Source: Vannielia litorea | GTDB taxonomy: Bacteria; Pseudomonadota; Alphaproteobacteria; Rhodobacterales; Rhodobacteraceae | Direction: 5' to 3' | Assembly (NCBI RefSeq): GCF_900142295.1 | Contig: NZ_FSRL01000001.1 | Coordinates: forward strand, 3,348,001-3,412,000 | DNA length: 64,000 bases | Part shown: positions 47,513 to 57,105 of the stretch, in pieces | Layout of the letters: each line of letters begins with the position of its first letter | Position numbering within the stretch: position 1 is the first letter of the stretch | Translations under genes and position numbers: made by a program | The notes under the pieces: model-generated | Told to the model about the DNA's origin: nothing | Seen by the model: only the letters and a program-made list of their open reading frames with translations | Databases searched by the model: none

Positions 47513-48490
47513 ATGAACAGCCATGAGCCCATCAACCCCGCCGCGCTCATCGAGGCCGGAAAACGGGTGATCGCCCTCGAGACCGAGGGGCTGAGCCGCC
47601 TTGCCGATGGTCTCGGGCCGGGCTTTGCCGAGGCTTGCGAGATGATTCTCACGGCACCGGGCCGGGTGATCGTGTCGGGTATGGGCAAGTCGGGCCACAT
47701 CGCCCGCAAGCTCGCCGCCACCTTTGCCTCGACCGGCACGCCCGCGCACTTCGTGCACCCTGCCGAGGCCAGCCACGGCGACCTGGGCATGATGAGCGAG
47801 GGCGACGTGGCTCTGCTGCTCTCCAACTCCGGCGAGACCCCGGAACTGGCCGACATGATCGCACATACCCGCCGCTTCGGAATTCCGCTGATCGGCGTGG
47901 CCTCGAACCCCGAAAGCACCCTGCTCAAGCGGGCCGATTGCGCGATCGTTCTGCCTCGCGCCGAGGAGGCGTGCGACGAAGGCATCGTGCCGACCACCTC
48001 CACCACCATGACCCTCGCTCTGGGCGATGCATTGGCCGTGGCCCTGATGAAGCACCGCCGTTTCACGCCCGAGAAGTTTCGGGATTTCCACCCCGGCGGC
48101 AAGCTGGGCGCCCGGCTGGCCAAGGTCCGTGATCTCATGCATGGCCCGGATGCGCTGCCTCTTGCCGGTCCGGGTACACCCATGAGCGAGGCCCTGCTGA
48201 CCATGAGCCAGCGTGGGTTTGGCGTGGTGGGCGTGGCCGGCGAGGATGGTAGGCTTCACGGCATCGTCACCGACGGTGACTTGCGCCGGCACATGGCCGG
48301 GCTTCTGGATCATACCGTGGATGAAGTCATGACCGAGAACCCCCTCACGATCAGCCCCGACGCGCTTGCCGGAGAGGCCCTCGCGCTGATGAACGGTCGA
48401 AAGATCACCTGCCTCTTCGTGCTGTCATCCGAAGCCCGGGTCGAGGGGCTGGTGCATATCCACGATTGCCTCCGGGCCGGGGTCGCCTGA
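47513..48490 (+). CDS. kdsD: D-arabinose-5-phosphate isomerase
   Basis: A 325-residue enzyme converting ribulose 5-phosphate to arabinose 5-phosphate, the first step to Kdo. SIS domain with VSGMGKSGHIARKLAATFASTGTPAHFVHPAEASHGD and LLLSNSGETPEL, then two CBS domains (from about residue 205). It opens the lptC-lptA-lptB transport genes, so Kdo supply and LPS export are in one transcript. Confidence 0.95.
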   Translation: MNSHEPINPAALIEAGKRVIALETEGLSRLADGLGPGFAEACEMILTAPGRVIVSGMGKSGHIARKLAATFASTGTPAHFVHPAEASHGDLGMMSEGDVALLLSNSGETPELADMIAHTRRFGIPLIGVASNPESTLLKRADCAIVLPRAEEACDEGIVPTTSTTMTLALGDALAVALMKHRRFTPEKFRDFHPGGKLGARLAKVRDLMHGPDALPLAGPGTPMSEALLTMSQRGFGVVGVAGEDGRLHGIVTDGDLRRHMAGLLDHTVDEVMTENPLTISPDALAGEALALMNGRKITCLFVLSSEARVEGLVHIHDCLRAGVA

Positions 48491-48503
48491 GGCGGTCGGG
48501 GCG

Positions 48504-49109
48504 ATGTCGGTCTACGACAACAGCTACTCCCGCTTCGTCTCGCTGGCCAAGATCGTGCTGCCGCTGGCCGCGCTCGCGCTCCTGTCCACCCTCTTCCTCG
48601 TTGCCCGCACCGTCGACCCGTCGCGCTCGATCCCGTTCGCCGATGTCGACGTGAACGAACTGGCGCGCGAGCAGCGCATCTCGGCGCCCAACTACTCCGG
48701 CGTCACCCGCGATGGCGCGGCCATCTCGATCAAGGCATCGAGCGCGCGGCCGGACCCCGCCAACCGAAGTCGCGTTTCGGCGACCGACTTGCGTGGGCAT
48801 CTCGAAACCCCCGATGGCGGCACCTACGAGTTGTCGTCGCTCTCCGGCGAGATCGACACCAAGGCCGGCCTGGCCGTGCTCGACGGCGGCGTCATCATCA
48901 CCACCCCCACCGGCTACCAGGTTACATCGGACCAGATCACCACTGCCCTGGAACAGACCGACATCGAGTCGCCCGGCCCCGTCAAGGCCGTCGGCCCCGC
49001 CGGAACGCTCGACGCCGGAAGCATGAAGCTCACCCCGTCCGATGACGGTAACTACCTTCTGGTTTTCAACAACGGGGTGAAACTGGTATACACCCCGCCA
49101 AGCGAATAG
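48504..49109 (+). CDS. lptC: LPS export protein LptC
   Basis: A 201-residue single-pass inner-membrane protein (helix about residues 14-34) with a periplasmic beta-jellyroll domain that hands LPS from LptBFG to LptA. It has the family pattern of short strands (ISAPNYSGVTRDGAAISIKASSARP, LSSLSGEIDTKAGLAVLDGGV). 13 bases after kdsD and 11 before lptA; position and size support the name more than sequence alone. Confidence 0.9.
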   Translation: MSVYDNSYSRFVSLAKIVLPLAALALLSTLFLVARTVDPSRSIPFADVDVNELAREQRISAPNYSGVTRDGAAISIKASSARPDPANRSRVSATDLRGHLETPDGGTYELSSLSGEIDTKAGLAVLDGGVIITTPTGYQVTSDQITTALEQTDIESPGPVKAVGPAGTLDAGSMKLTPSDDGNYLLVFNNGVKLVYTPPSE

Positions 49110-49120
49110 GATTTTTTCCC

Positions 49121-49630
49121 GTGACTTTCATGCGCCGCATTCTCGCAGGGCTTTTCTTGCTGCTTTCGGGCCTGTCCGGGCCGGCACTGGCACAGGGGGC
49201 CAACGTTGCCTTCGGCGCACTCAAGCACGACAGCTCCCTGCCCGTGGAGATCGCCGCCGACCAGCTGCAGATCAACCAGGAGACCGGCAAGGCCGTGTTC
49301 AGCGGCAACGTCGAAGTCGGGCAAGGCGAGATGCGTCTGGCCGCCGCGCGGGTCGAAGTGGAATACGAAGGCGGAGAAAGCTCGACCGGCAAGGTTCAGC
49401 GCCTGCACGCGACCGGCGGGGTGACGCTCGTGAGCGGAGCCGAGGCAGCCGAGGCGCGCGAGGCCGTATATACCATCGGCTCCAGCGAGATCGTCATGAC
49501 CGGCGACGTGCTGCTGACCCAGGGACAGAACGCGCTATCGGGCCAGAAACTCGTGGTTGACCTCGACAAGGGCACCGGCGTGATGGAAGGGCGCGTGCGC
49601 ACCATCTTCAGGTCGGACAGCGGAAATTGA
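49121..49630 (+). CDS. lptA: LPS transport periplasmic protein LptA
   Basis: A 169-residue periplasmic bridge protein. Signal peptide cleaved after residue 24 (PALA), then an OstA-like domain with [34 protein letters not shown] and [36 protein letters not shown] start at 49121; an ATG at 49130 would only shorten the signal peptide by three residues. The stop overlaps the lptB start (TTGA). Confidence 0.93.
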   Translation: MTFMRRILAGLFLLLSGLSGPALAQGANVAFGALKHDSSLPVEIAADQLQINQETGKAVFSGNVEVGQGEMRLAAARVEVEYEGGESSTGKVQRLHATGGVTLVSGAEAAEAREAVYTIGSSEIVMTGDVLLTQGQNALSGQKLVVDLDKGTGVMEGRVRTIFRSDSGN

Positions 49631-50403
49631 GCGACACGGACACAGAAGCCAAGCCGGCGTTGCGCATCGCCGGCGGTGACGCCGGGCTGCGCGTGGTGAA
49701 CATGCGCAAGAGCTACCGCAAGCGGCTCGTCATCCGCGATGTGAGCATGGACCTCGGGCGCGGCGAGGTGGTGGCCCTGCTTGGCCCAAACGGCTCGGGA
49801 AAGACCACCTGCTTCTATGCCATCGCGGGGCTGATCATCCCGGAGAGCGGCCAGATCGTGATCGACGGGCGCGAGGTGACGAGCCTGCCGATGTACCGGC
49901 GCGCCAAGCTGGGGATCGGCTACCTGCCCCAGGAGATGTCTATCTTTCGCGGGCTGAACGTCGAAGACAACATCATGGCGATTCTCGAGATCGCCGAGCC
50001 CGACCGCCACAAGCGCCGGGAGAGGCTGGAAGAGCTGCTCTCGGAGTTCGCCATAGAGCACCTGCGCCGCGCGCCCGCGCTGGCGCTCTCGGGTGGCGAG
50101 CGGCGGCGGGTTGAAATTGCGCGCTGCCTTGCCGCCGACCCGAAGTACCTGTTGCTTGACGAGCCCTTCGCAGGGGTCGATCCGATATCCGTGGGCGAAA
50201 TCCGGCACCTCGTGACCGATCTGAAGACCCGCGGCATCGGCGTGCTCATCACCGACCATAACGTTCGTGAAACCCTCGAGATCGTGGACAGGGCCTACAT
50301 TCTGCATGATGGCAAGGTCCTGATGAGCGGCACTGCCGAGGAGGTGGTCAAGGACGAGAACGTGCGCCGTGTCTACCTCGGCGACAGCTTCCGCATCTTG
50401 TAG
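49627..50403 (+). CDS. lptB: LPS export ABC transporter ATP-binding protein
   Basis: A 258-residue ATPase. Walker [11 protein letters not shown]-loop [17 protein letters not shown] (the LptB-type loop), signature [16 protein letters not shown], Walker [13 protein letters not shown] and switch histidine in ITDHN. A TTG start overlaps the lptA stop by 4 bases, giving tight coupling. Powers LPS extraction with LptF and LptG, which are not in the window. Confidence 0.96.
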   Translation: MSDTDTEAKPALRIAGGDAGLRVVNMRKSYRKRLVIRDVSMDLGRGEVVALLGPNGSGKTTCFYAIAGLIIPESGQIVIDGREVTSLPMYRRAKLGIGYLPQEMSIFRGLNVEDNIMAILEIAEPDRHKRRERLEELLSEFAIEHLRRAPALALSGGERRRVEIARCLAADPKYLLLDEPFAGVDPISVGEIRHLVTDLKTRGIGVLITDHNVRETLEIVDRAYILHDGKVLMSGTAEEVVKDENVRRVYLGDSFRIL

Positions 50404-50414
50404 GGCGGGCCCCG

Positions 50415-51725
50415 ATGAGCGGCCCCGGACCTCGCCTCCAGCTGCGCCAGTCCCAGCGCCTCGCCCTGTCTCCCGCGATGCAGCAATCCGTCGGCCTCCT
50501 CGCCCTGTCGGGCGCCTCGCTGGAGGAGATGATCGCCGAAGCCGCCGACGAAAACCCCTTTCTCGTCTACACCCCCGTCGAATCGGCCTCTTCCGACAGC
50601 GGCGCGTTGCTCAGCCCTTACGATGTGGCGCTCCAGACGGTTGCGGCCCGCCCGAGCCTTGGCGAGCATCTTTGCGGCCAGATCGCGTTGATGGACCTTC
50701 AGGCCGACGTTGCCGAAGCGGCGATGCGGCTCGCCTACGATCTCGACGAGAGTGGCTTCTTCACCCAGGCGGACCCTCGTGCCGTAGCTCTGGAGCACGG
50801 CCTGCGGGAGCCCTTGGCGTTGAAGGCGATCCGCGCCGTCCAGGCCTGCGACCCCGTTGGCGTTGGCGCCTTCAACCTGACCGAGTGCATCCGGCTGCAA
50901 CTGGTCGAGGCGGGCCTCTCTACCGCACGCATCCAGTTGGTGCTGAGCGGCCTGGCCTATTTCACCAAGGGTCAGACAAACCTGATCGGCCCGGCGTTGG
51001 GGCTGACGCAGGCAGAAACCGAGGAGATCACCGCCTTGGTCCGGTCTCTCGATCCGGCCCCGGGCCGCGCCTTCGACGTGGCCGACCCGATCATACGGGT
51101 GCCCGAGCTGCTCGTGACGGAAACCGCAGCCGGGCAGGTCAACGTGGAACTGGTCAACGACCATGCTCCAAGGCTCGCGATCGACAGCGCGCTTGCGGCG
51201 GCGCGGGATGGCATGGGGTCAAGCGCACTTGCGGAAGCCAAGTCGCTGATCGCGGCGGTCAGGTACCGCGGCAAGACCCTGTTGCAGGTGGCGCGCGCCG
51301 TGATCGCCGTGCAATCCGCCTATTTCGCCGGGAAGAGCACGGCCTTCGTGCCACTGACACGGAGCGCGATCGCCGATCAGTTGGGATTGCACAAGTCCAC
51401 GGTGGGGCGCACGATCTCGGACAAGACCCTCCTGTGGCGCGGACAGATCGTGGAGTTCGACAGCCTGTTTCCGGCCGCGCTGGAAGGGACCGGCGGCCGA
51501 GCCGTTTCCAGCCATGCCGCACAGCTCGCCATCGCGCGTGTGGTAGCGTCCGAAACCGCCGAAGCCGTGCTCTCCGACGACCAGATCTGCACCAGGTTGA
51601 GAGAGGATGGAGTTGACATGTCGCGGCGAACTGTCGCCAAATACCGAAAATGCCTGAACATACCGTCCTCCAGCAAAAGACGCCGCCTGCTGACCAGATC
51701 AGCGGAGCCAAGCCGATCTCGCTGA
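50415..51725 (+). CDS. rpoN: RNA polymerase sigma-54 factor
   Basis: A 436-residue sigma factor. The Gln-rich region I (LQLRQSQRLALSPAMQQSVGLLALS), the core-binding region, a helix-turn-helix (TRSAIADQLGLHKSTVGRTISDK) and the RpoN box SRRTVAKYRK near residues 403-412 are present. It directs nitrogen and other genes with -24/-12 promoters. The lptB-rpoN-hpf-ptsN order is common in Proteobacteria. The acidic region II is short. Confidence 0.96.
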   Translation: MSGPGPRLQLRQSQRLALSPAMQQSVGLLALSGASLEEMIAEAADENPFLVYTPVESASSDSGALLSPYDVALQTVAARPSLGEHLCGQIALMDLQADVAEAAMRLAYDLDESGFFTQADPRAVALEHGLREPLALKAIRAVQACDPVGVGAFNLTECIRLQLVEAGLSTARIQLVLSGLAYFTKGQTNLIGPALGLTQAETEEITALVRSLDPAPGRAFDVADPIIRVPELLVTETAAGQVNVELVNDHAPRLAIDSALAAARDGMGSSALAEAKSLIAAVRYRGKTLLQVARAVIAVQSAYFAGKSTAFVPLTRSAIADQLGLHKSTVGRTISDKTLLWRGQIVEFDSLFPAALEGTGGRAVSSHAAQLAIARVVASETAEAVLSDDQICTRLREDGVDMSRRTVAKYRKCLNIPSSSKRRRLLTRSAEPSRSR

Positions 51726-51834
51726 AATCCGAACAGAGCCGACTTACATAGTGACTGCCCACCGGCAGGCATGGCGCAGTGCCGTGCCATTGGCGGTTGG
51801 GATGAAGACCCAAAAGAAGACCTCAGGAGGTGCC

Positions 51835-52407
51835 ATGCGCTACCAAATCAGCGGAAAACAGATCGACATCGGGGAAGCCCTGCAAACCCATGTGCAGTCC
51901 GGCCTCGGTGCCGTGGTCGACAAATACGCCCAGCGCCCGACCGACGCGAACGTGATCTTCTCCAAGAGCGCGCACGAATACGTTTGCGAATCCACCATTC
52001 ACCTCTCCACGGGGCTGACGGCCTCGGCAAAGGCCCATGCGGCCGAGATCTACTCCGCTTTCGAACTGTGCTGCGACAAGATGGAAAAGCAGCTTCGGCG
52101 CTACAAACGGCGCCTGAAAGACCATCACAAGGAGCGTACGCAGCCGGTTGAATTCATCGGCGCGTCTTCGTATATCCTCGCCGCATCGGAAGATACCGAG
52201 GCAGAGGAGCCCGATAGCCTCCAGCCCATGATCATCGCCGAGATGGAGGCCCGCGTGCCTGCCCTTTCTGTCGGTGAGGCTGTGATGCAGATGGAGCTTC
52301 AGGGTGCCCCGGTTCTGGTCTTCCGCAACGAAGGGCATAACGGTGTCAACGTGGTGTACCGTCGGGAAGACGGAAACATCGGCTGGATCGACACCAAGCA
52401 GCAATGA
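51835..52407 (+). CDS. hpf: ribosome hibernation promoting factor, long form
   Basis: A 190-residue long HPF. The N-terminal S30AE domain starts MRYQISGKQIDIGEALQTHVQSGL; the C-terminal dimerisation domain contains MSVGEAVMQMELQG-like LSVGEAVMQMELQGAPVLVFRNEGHNGVNVVYRREDGNIGWI. It joins two 70S ribosomes into an inactive 100S particle. ATG 51835 has CAGGAGGTGCC upstream and was preferred over earlier starts. Confidence 0.95.
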   Translation: MRYQISGKQIDIGEALQTHVQSGLGAVVDKYAQRPTDANVIFSKSAHEYVCESTIHLSTGLTASAKAHAAEIYSAFELCCDKMEKQLRRYKRRLKDHHKERTQPVEFIGASSYILAASEDTEAEEPDSLQPMIIAEMEARVPALSVGEAVMQMELQGAPVLVFRNEGHNGVNVVYRREDGNIGWIDTKQQ

Positions 52408-52446
52408 GTGGCGCCCCGCTGGAGGGGCGGGAAGGCCGGGCAGAAT

Positions 52447-52911
52447 ATGGGACTGCAAGAAATCCTCAAGCCTGAGGCCGTAAAGGTCTTGCAGGGTGTG
52501 AGCAGCAAGAAGCGGCTGTTCCAGCAGCTCGCCGAACTGGCGCACGCCGTCTATGGGCTTGAGCCGCAGCGGTCCCTCGATGCGCTGATGGAACGCGAGA
52601 GCCTCGGCCCCACCGGAGTGGGCCGGGGCGTTGCCCTTCCGCACGCGCGGCTGGAGGGGCTGAGCTCTGTCGTGGGCGTGTTTGTCCGGATCGAGAAGGC
52701 GGTAGATTTCGACTCGGTCGATCGCCAGCCGGTCGACCTGGTCTTTGCGCTCTTCGCGCCGCATGATTCCGGCGTGGATCACCTCAAGGCCCTCGCTCTC
52801 GTGTCGCGCACGCTGCGCGACGGGAGCGTGTGCAGCAAGCTGCGCGCCAACGATGCGCCGGCGACCCTGCACACCATCCTGACCGAAGCTCCGGGCCAGC
52901 AGGCCGCCTGA
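52447..52911 (+). CDS. ptsN: PTS IIA-Ntr nitrogen regulatory protein
   Basis: A 154-residue IIA domain of the nitrogen PTS. The phospho-acceptor is His66 in GVGRGVALPHARLEG. Tuned by PtsO/PtsP, it adjusts potassium transport and nitrogen responses in other bacteria. ATG 52447 gives the standard opening MGLQEILKPE. Last gene of the kdsD-to-ptsN run; only three bases separate it from the convergent sulfotransferase gene. Confidence 0.95.
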   Translation: MGLQEILKPEAVKVLQGVSSKKRLFQQLAELAHAVYGLEPQRSLDALMERESLGPTGVGRGVALPHARLEGLSSVVGVFVRIEKAVDFDSVDRQPVDLVFALFAPHDSGVDHLKALALVSRTLRDGSVCSKLRANDAPATLHTILTEAPGQQAA

Positions 52912-52914
52912 GGC

Positions 52915-54351
52915 TCAGCTGTTCTTCAGCCGTTTGAACCCGAAAGCCAGGTAGTCGCGCTGATAGGCATCCAGTGCGGCCTGTTCGATCTCGTCGTCGA
53001 TGATGGCGTCGAGCAGGATCGCGCCCTCGTCCTCCACATCGGGGAGTCTTGGGGTCGATTCTATCCCGCATTGGGCCAGCAGCTGTGACAGGCCAAGCTC
53101 GAGCTGGTCTTCGCGGAGGACCATGTCGGGCTGGCCCAGCTCGGCGAACCCCTGAAGCACCGCGGCCTGGCTGGCCCAGGCGGCGTCGATCCGAACACCC
53201 GTCTGCCCGGCGAGATTTGCCTTGAGGAACTTCAGGTAGGCGAGAAAGGCCGCGTGATGGGCGGCGGTGTCGTAATCCTCTCCCGGTTCGCCCTCGGGCA
53301 GGGGCACCTTGTAGCCTTCGCGCAGTGTTTGCCGAATCTTGGTAAAAGCCCCTTCGCCCTCGGCCCGCAGAATGTGGTGGCAGAACACACGATGCGCGCG
53401 TTGGAGGGGGTGCGATACCACGCTGAAGCTGCGTGCACCCTTGTTCTGTCGCCGCCATTGGCGGAGGGTCTTCTGGTTGAAACCACGTTGCAGGGCCTCG
53501 GGCGCAACCCCGTCGAGCGCGGCCATCCATTGCTCCACCGGCCCGAGCACGGCCCCCTTGACCGGCATGTGCAGGATCGGGCTTTGGGCACAAGCAAGAT
53601 AGGTCGGCACAACGCCGCCGCGCCGGGGCTCGAAATTGGGTGTGCGGGTCAGGTCGAACCTGTCCAGCCTGGCAAGCGCGCCCTGCATTTCCTCGAAGTT
53701 CACGACCTTGTCTTCCAGCCCGCCCGGGTTTTGTTTTTTCAGCTTCTTCGAGAGCTCTTCGAGTTGCGTCTTGCAGCCGAGAAAGCGGGCAAGCCCGTTC
53801 ATCACGGCAAGGTCGTTGATGTCTTCATAGTCAATGTAGAACCCGGCCTGCCCGGTGACCTGCATCTCGTGCAGGAGCAGAAGCTGGAAGGCCTGGAGAT
53901 CGGCCACCAACTCCTCGAACTCGGCGGCATCAAAGCGGATGCGGGCATCCCGGCGGTGCTTTGCGTCGGTCAGCCGCCACTGCCCCGTTTCGGCGGCGAT
54001 CTTGCGGCTGACGTAGCTCTCAAGTGGGTTGCGGGTGAGGATCACCTTGGCGCAGCGCGGATCGGGCAGGCAGGCCTCGAGCACGCGGGGGTCGTGATCG
54101 TGAAAGAAACGGAAACCGGGCAGACCTTCGGTGTTCTTCTTCATCCGTTCGATCAGGCGGAGCGGATCGGCCTCGCGCGCGGCGAGGGTCATGCCAAACA
54201 GCTCCCTGGTGTTGTGGTGCCCCACGAAATGCGGGTTGAAGGCCTCGCCGTAGCAGTGCAGCCCCTTGAAACGATTGATGTTTTCCTCGAGGTAATTGGA
54301 GCCGGTGCGCATCTCCCCGAAAATCACGAAATAATCGAAACGGTCGTTCAT
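52915..54351 (-). CDS. two-domain sulfotransferase (NodH-like plus Sulfotransfer_2-like)
   Basis: A 478-residue protein. Residues 1-230 form a PAPS-dependent sulfotransferase of the NodH type: 5'-phosphosulfate loop EMRTGSNYLEENIN (13-26) and 3'-phosphate block VILTRNPLESYVSRK (103-117). The second half (about 250-450) looks like a degenerate carbohydrate sulfotransferase: SVVSHPLQRAHRVFCHHIL (310-328) then FLAYLKFLKANL and MVLREDQLELGLSQLLAQCGI, but without a PAPS loop. Likely sulfates a polysaccharide sugar. Last gene of the cluster. Confidence 0.78.
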   Translation of the reverse strand: MNDRFDYFVIFGEMRTGSNYLEENINRFKGLHCYGEAFNPHFVGHHNTRELFGMTLAAREADPLRLIERMKKNTEGLPGFRFFHDHDPRVLEACLPDPRCAKVILTRNPLESYVSRKIAAETGQWRLTDAKHRRDARIRFDAAEFEELVADLQAFQLLLLHEMQVTGQAGFYIDYEDINDLAVMNGLARFLGCKTQLEELSKKLKKQNPGGLEDKVVNFEEMQGALARLDRFDLTRTPNFEPRRGGVVPTYLACAQSPILHMPVKGAVLGPVEQWMAALDGVAPEALQRGFNQKTLRQWRRQNKGARSFSVVSHPLQRAHRVFCHHILRAEGEGAFTKIRQTLREGYKVPLPEGEPGEDYDTAAHHAAFLAYLKFLKANLAGQTGVRIDAAWASQAAVLQGFAELGQPDMVLREDQLELGLSQLLAQCGIESTPRLPDVEDEGAILLDAIIDDEIEQAALDAYQRDYLAFGFKRLKNS

Positions 54352-54358
54352 CGACGGG

Positions 54359-56056
54359 TCACTTCTTTACCAGGTAGGGGCGCTGGGGATCGGCGGAGGT
54401 TGGCACGAGCTCCGGATCAACCGGAAAATCGCCTGCGAGATAGGGATTCATACCCTGGTTCTTCAGGGTCTGGAGGAACCGGCCGAAGCCGGTGAGATCG
54501 TGCATCAGGGGCGCGGCCGTGATGCGGCGGCGGGCACCCGGCATTATGTCATCCATGATGGTTTGCAGGTTGTTCATCGGATCCTCGATGAACTCCGCCA
54601 GCGACCAGATGCGCACCCGTGCCTTGGCGTGGGGCGAACGGAGCGTTCTGAGGTGTTCGGCCTCGATGGCTTGCAGGCGCGCAGCTTCCTTGCGGACCAC
54701 CGACGAGTTTATGCCGAGCTTGAACAGGCCGATCGCCCAGGCACCGGTGATCACCGAGATCTGGGCCTTGGGGTCGGTGGCGATCAGCCACTCGATCTTC
54801 TGGCTGTCGGCCGGGCCGAACTGGAACATCTGGCGCTCGCCCCGGGTGTTCCAGATCAGGCTGGTCAGGAAGGCCTCGGGGTTGTGGTCACGCAGCAAGG
54901 CGCTGTCGGAGAGACCGCCGTTGTAGACGGTTTCGCCCCCGGCAAACTCCACCCGATCGGCCGAAAACAGGTGCCCGTGGACCCGCCCACCGGCCGCCTT
55001 GCCCAGCCAGGTCTCGAAGTTGGAGAAAAGCTCGGAGAAGCCCTCGAACACCGAATAGGGCTCGGATGTCTTGCCGTTCTCCCAGTCACGGTTGGGGAAC
55101 CGGCTTTGCATGTAGAGCCCCGTGCGTCCGCGGGTGCGCCTGTCGACTGCCTTGGCGAAGAGCCGGTCGATCTTGGAGGGGTTCGGCTCGGCGTTCTTGG
55201 TCACCTTCGGGTCGTTGGACAGGAAGGAGGCATAGAGACGGTTCGCCTGCGGCCAGATCTTGCGCGCGACAAAGCAGTCTGACCGGCGCAGGAGCTGCAG
55301 GTGATCGTCGTAGAAAATGTGTGGCTTGCCCTGGAAGTCGAACTTGGAGAGCGTGAGCGACCGGCTTTCGACATCGCTCGAGTAGACCCGGACAATGGAC
55401 TGGAAGTAGCTCTCGTCAGGGATCCAGACCCGCTTGAAGTAACGGTCATAGAGCGGGCGGTCGGGGTCGGTCAGGATGGCCTCGAGCGTGCGCCGAGACA
55501 GGCACCACCATTGCGAGCCCAGATGCGGAACGAGACCCTTGGGAATCTTCCGCTTGAAGCGGACCAGGCGTTGCAGGGCGACGTAGCGATCGAAGAGAAA
55601 GCGCTGTTTCTTCCAGGAGAAGGGAAAACGCAGCGTGAAGCGCTCGCTGTCGAAGCCACCCTTTGTCCAGGTCACGTCTTCGATGGTCACGCTCTCGATG
55701 AAATCGGTGCGGGGGCGGGCCTTGAGGTAGGCCTTGAGCTCCTGCACCGGGCGCAGCGGCAGGCAGGAGCCGGAGGCCAGGTAGACGTGGCTGACCTCGG
55801 GGTGTTTTTCGAGCATCATCTCGGCTGCACGCTGGGTTGCGGCGACGATGTTCCAGGTGCCCCATTCGCAGTGGTAGCGCGGGGCGAAGCTGACGTTGTC
55901 GAGATCTTTCAGAGAGTCGGTGAGGCGGATGTAGGTCTTGCGGTCGACGTTCTTGTCGCAATGGATGACGACGGGGCAGCCGCTGCTGGCCCAATGTCGT
56001 GCGGTCTGGCTTGCGCGGTCCAGCGCGGTGTGCACGAGCATCACGAAGCCGACCAT
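54359..56056 (-). CDS. core-2/I-branching-type glycosyltransferase with C-terminal extension
   Basis: A 565-residue protein. The N-terminal half matches the core-2/I-branching GlcNAc-transferase fold (GT14): opening VGFVMLVHT, then HPEVSHVYLASGSCLPLRPVQELKAYL (85-111), DFIESV, SQWWCLSRRTLEAIL and WIPDESYFQSI. From about residue 370 a separate region follows (DUF5928-like, as I recall) with WNTRGERQMFQFGPADSQKIEWLI. Branching of the polysaccharide chain is inferred. The start overlaps the upstream GT stop (TGATG). Confidence 0.8.
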   Translation of the reverse strand: MVGFVMLVHTALDRASQTARHWASSGCPVVIHCDKNVDRKTYIRLTDSLKDLDNVSFAPRYHCEWGTWNIVAATQRAAEMMLEKHPEVSHVYLASGSCLPLRPVQELKAYLKARPRTDFIESVTIEDVTWTKGGFDSERFTLRFPFSWKKQRFLFDRYVALQRLVRFKRKIPKGLVPHLGSQWWCLSRRTLEAILTDPDRPLYDRYFKRVWIPDESYFQSIVRVYSSDVESRSLTLSKFDFQGKPHIFYDDHLQLLRRSDCFVARKIWPQANRLYASFLSNDPKVTKNAEPNPSKIDRLFAKAVDRRTRGRTGLYMQSRFPNRDWENGKTSEPYSVFEGFSELFSNFETWLGKAAGGRVHGHLFSADRVEFAGGETVYNGGLSDSALLRDHNPEAFLTSLIWNTRGERQMFQFGPADSQKIEWLIATDPKAQISVITGAWAIGLFKLGINSSVVRKEAARLQAIEAEHLRTLRSPHAKARVRIWSLAEFIEDPMNNLQTIMDDIMPGARRRITAAPLMHDLTGFGRFLQTLKNQGMNPYLAGDFPVDPELVPTSADPQRPYLVKK

Positions 56057-57090
56057 CAGGCCCAGTTCCCCTTGGACATCAGCCCGAGGATCTCGAGCTG
56101 CCGCCAGTTGATGTAGCGCTCGCTCCACTTGGTCCAGAAATCGGGATTCTCGCGGAGGACGCGGGCATAGGCCTTGTATTCGTGGCTCGCCGCGTAGTGC
56201 TGCCCGCGCTCCAGCTCCTCCTCCGACTTGGCGGTGAAGGTATCGAGAAACTTGGCGTGCAGGAGGATGCCGCTGGCCTTCTCTCCGCCCCACTCGTCAT
56301 AGACGAGGTTCAGCCCGCGCGGCAGAAGCATGTGGGTCGAGCTGACGTAGGTATAGCTCCTGTCCCACTTCACCAGCGGGATCTTGTTAAGCGCCGGCGC
56401 GCGCTCGGGGGCATCGCCGAAGAAGGCGCGCGCCCGTGGGCCGCCCTGGATCCAGAGGTTGCCATAGAGGCGGTTGCGGGTGATCTGGTAGTTGCCGCTG
56501 TCGAAGTAGCTGGCGATCTCGAGCGGGTTCTGCCCCTCGCTGTAGGGCAGCGCGTCGATCGGCCCTTTCGGATACATGTCGAGCAGCATGGCCGAGAACG
56601 ACTTGATAGACGAGGCATCGAGCCAGTCTGTCAGCGCGCGGATCGGCCGCGTATCGCAGAACGGGTAGACGAAGAACTCGTCGACATCGACAACCAGCGT
56701 CCAATGACCGTGGGCGTATTTGCGTTGCAGCCAGTTGAGCCAATCCACCCCGAAGCGGGCACGCTTGTAGCTGTGTTCGGTATGCCAGAGCGATACATCG
56801 GCCTGGTCTTGCAGATACTCGCGCGAGCCATCGTCGGAGCCGTTGTCCACCACGAAGAAATGGGCCGCGCCGAGCTTGCGGTAATACTCCAGGAAATAGG
56901 GCAGGCGGATACGTTCGTTGCGCAGGGTCACGAACACCAGCACGTCCCCCGAGCGGACGGCGGAACTGCGGTCGGCAATGACAGAAAGCTCGCGCCGCTT
57001 GCGCAAGGCACGGATGCGCCAGCGCTTCCGCTGGAGCCGCAAGCGGTATGATCTCAAAGCGCCCAACTCTATCCTTCGCCTCAAGGGCAT
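56056..57090 (-). CDS. family 2-like glycosyltransferase
   Basis: A 344-residue GT-A-fold enzyme of the Glyco_tranf_2_4 type. The nucleotide region is VLVFVTLRNERIRLPYFLEYYRKLG with FFVVDNGSDDGSREYL, and the metal-binding DVDE motif is at 135-138 (VVDVDEFFVYP). A basic N-terminus (about 30 residues rich in Arg) precedes the domain. Its 3' end overlaps the branching enzyme by one base. Donor and acceptor sugars unknown. Confidence 0.85.
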   Translation of the reverse strand: MPLRRRIELGALRSYRLRLQRKRWRIRALRKRRELSVIADRSSAVRSGDVLVFVTLRNERIRLPYFLEYYRKLGAAHFFVVDNGSDDGSREYLQDQADVSLWHTEHSYKRARFGVDWLNWLQRKYAHGHWTLVVDVDEFFVYPFCDTRPIRALTDWLDASSIKSFSAMLLDMYPKGPIDALPYSEGQNPLEIASYFDSGNYQITRNRLYGNLWIQGGPRARAFFGDAPERAPALNKIPLVKWDRSYTYVSSTHMLLPRGLNLVYDEWGGEKASGILLHAKFLDTFTAKSEEELERGQHYAASHEYKAYARVLRENPDFWTKWSERYINWRQLEILGLMSKGNWA

Positions 57091-57105
57091 GGCGGCAATG
57101 CGGTA

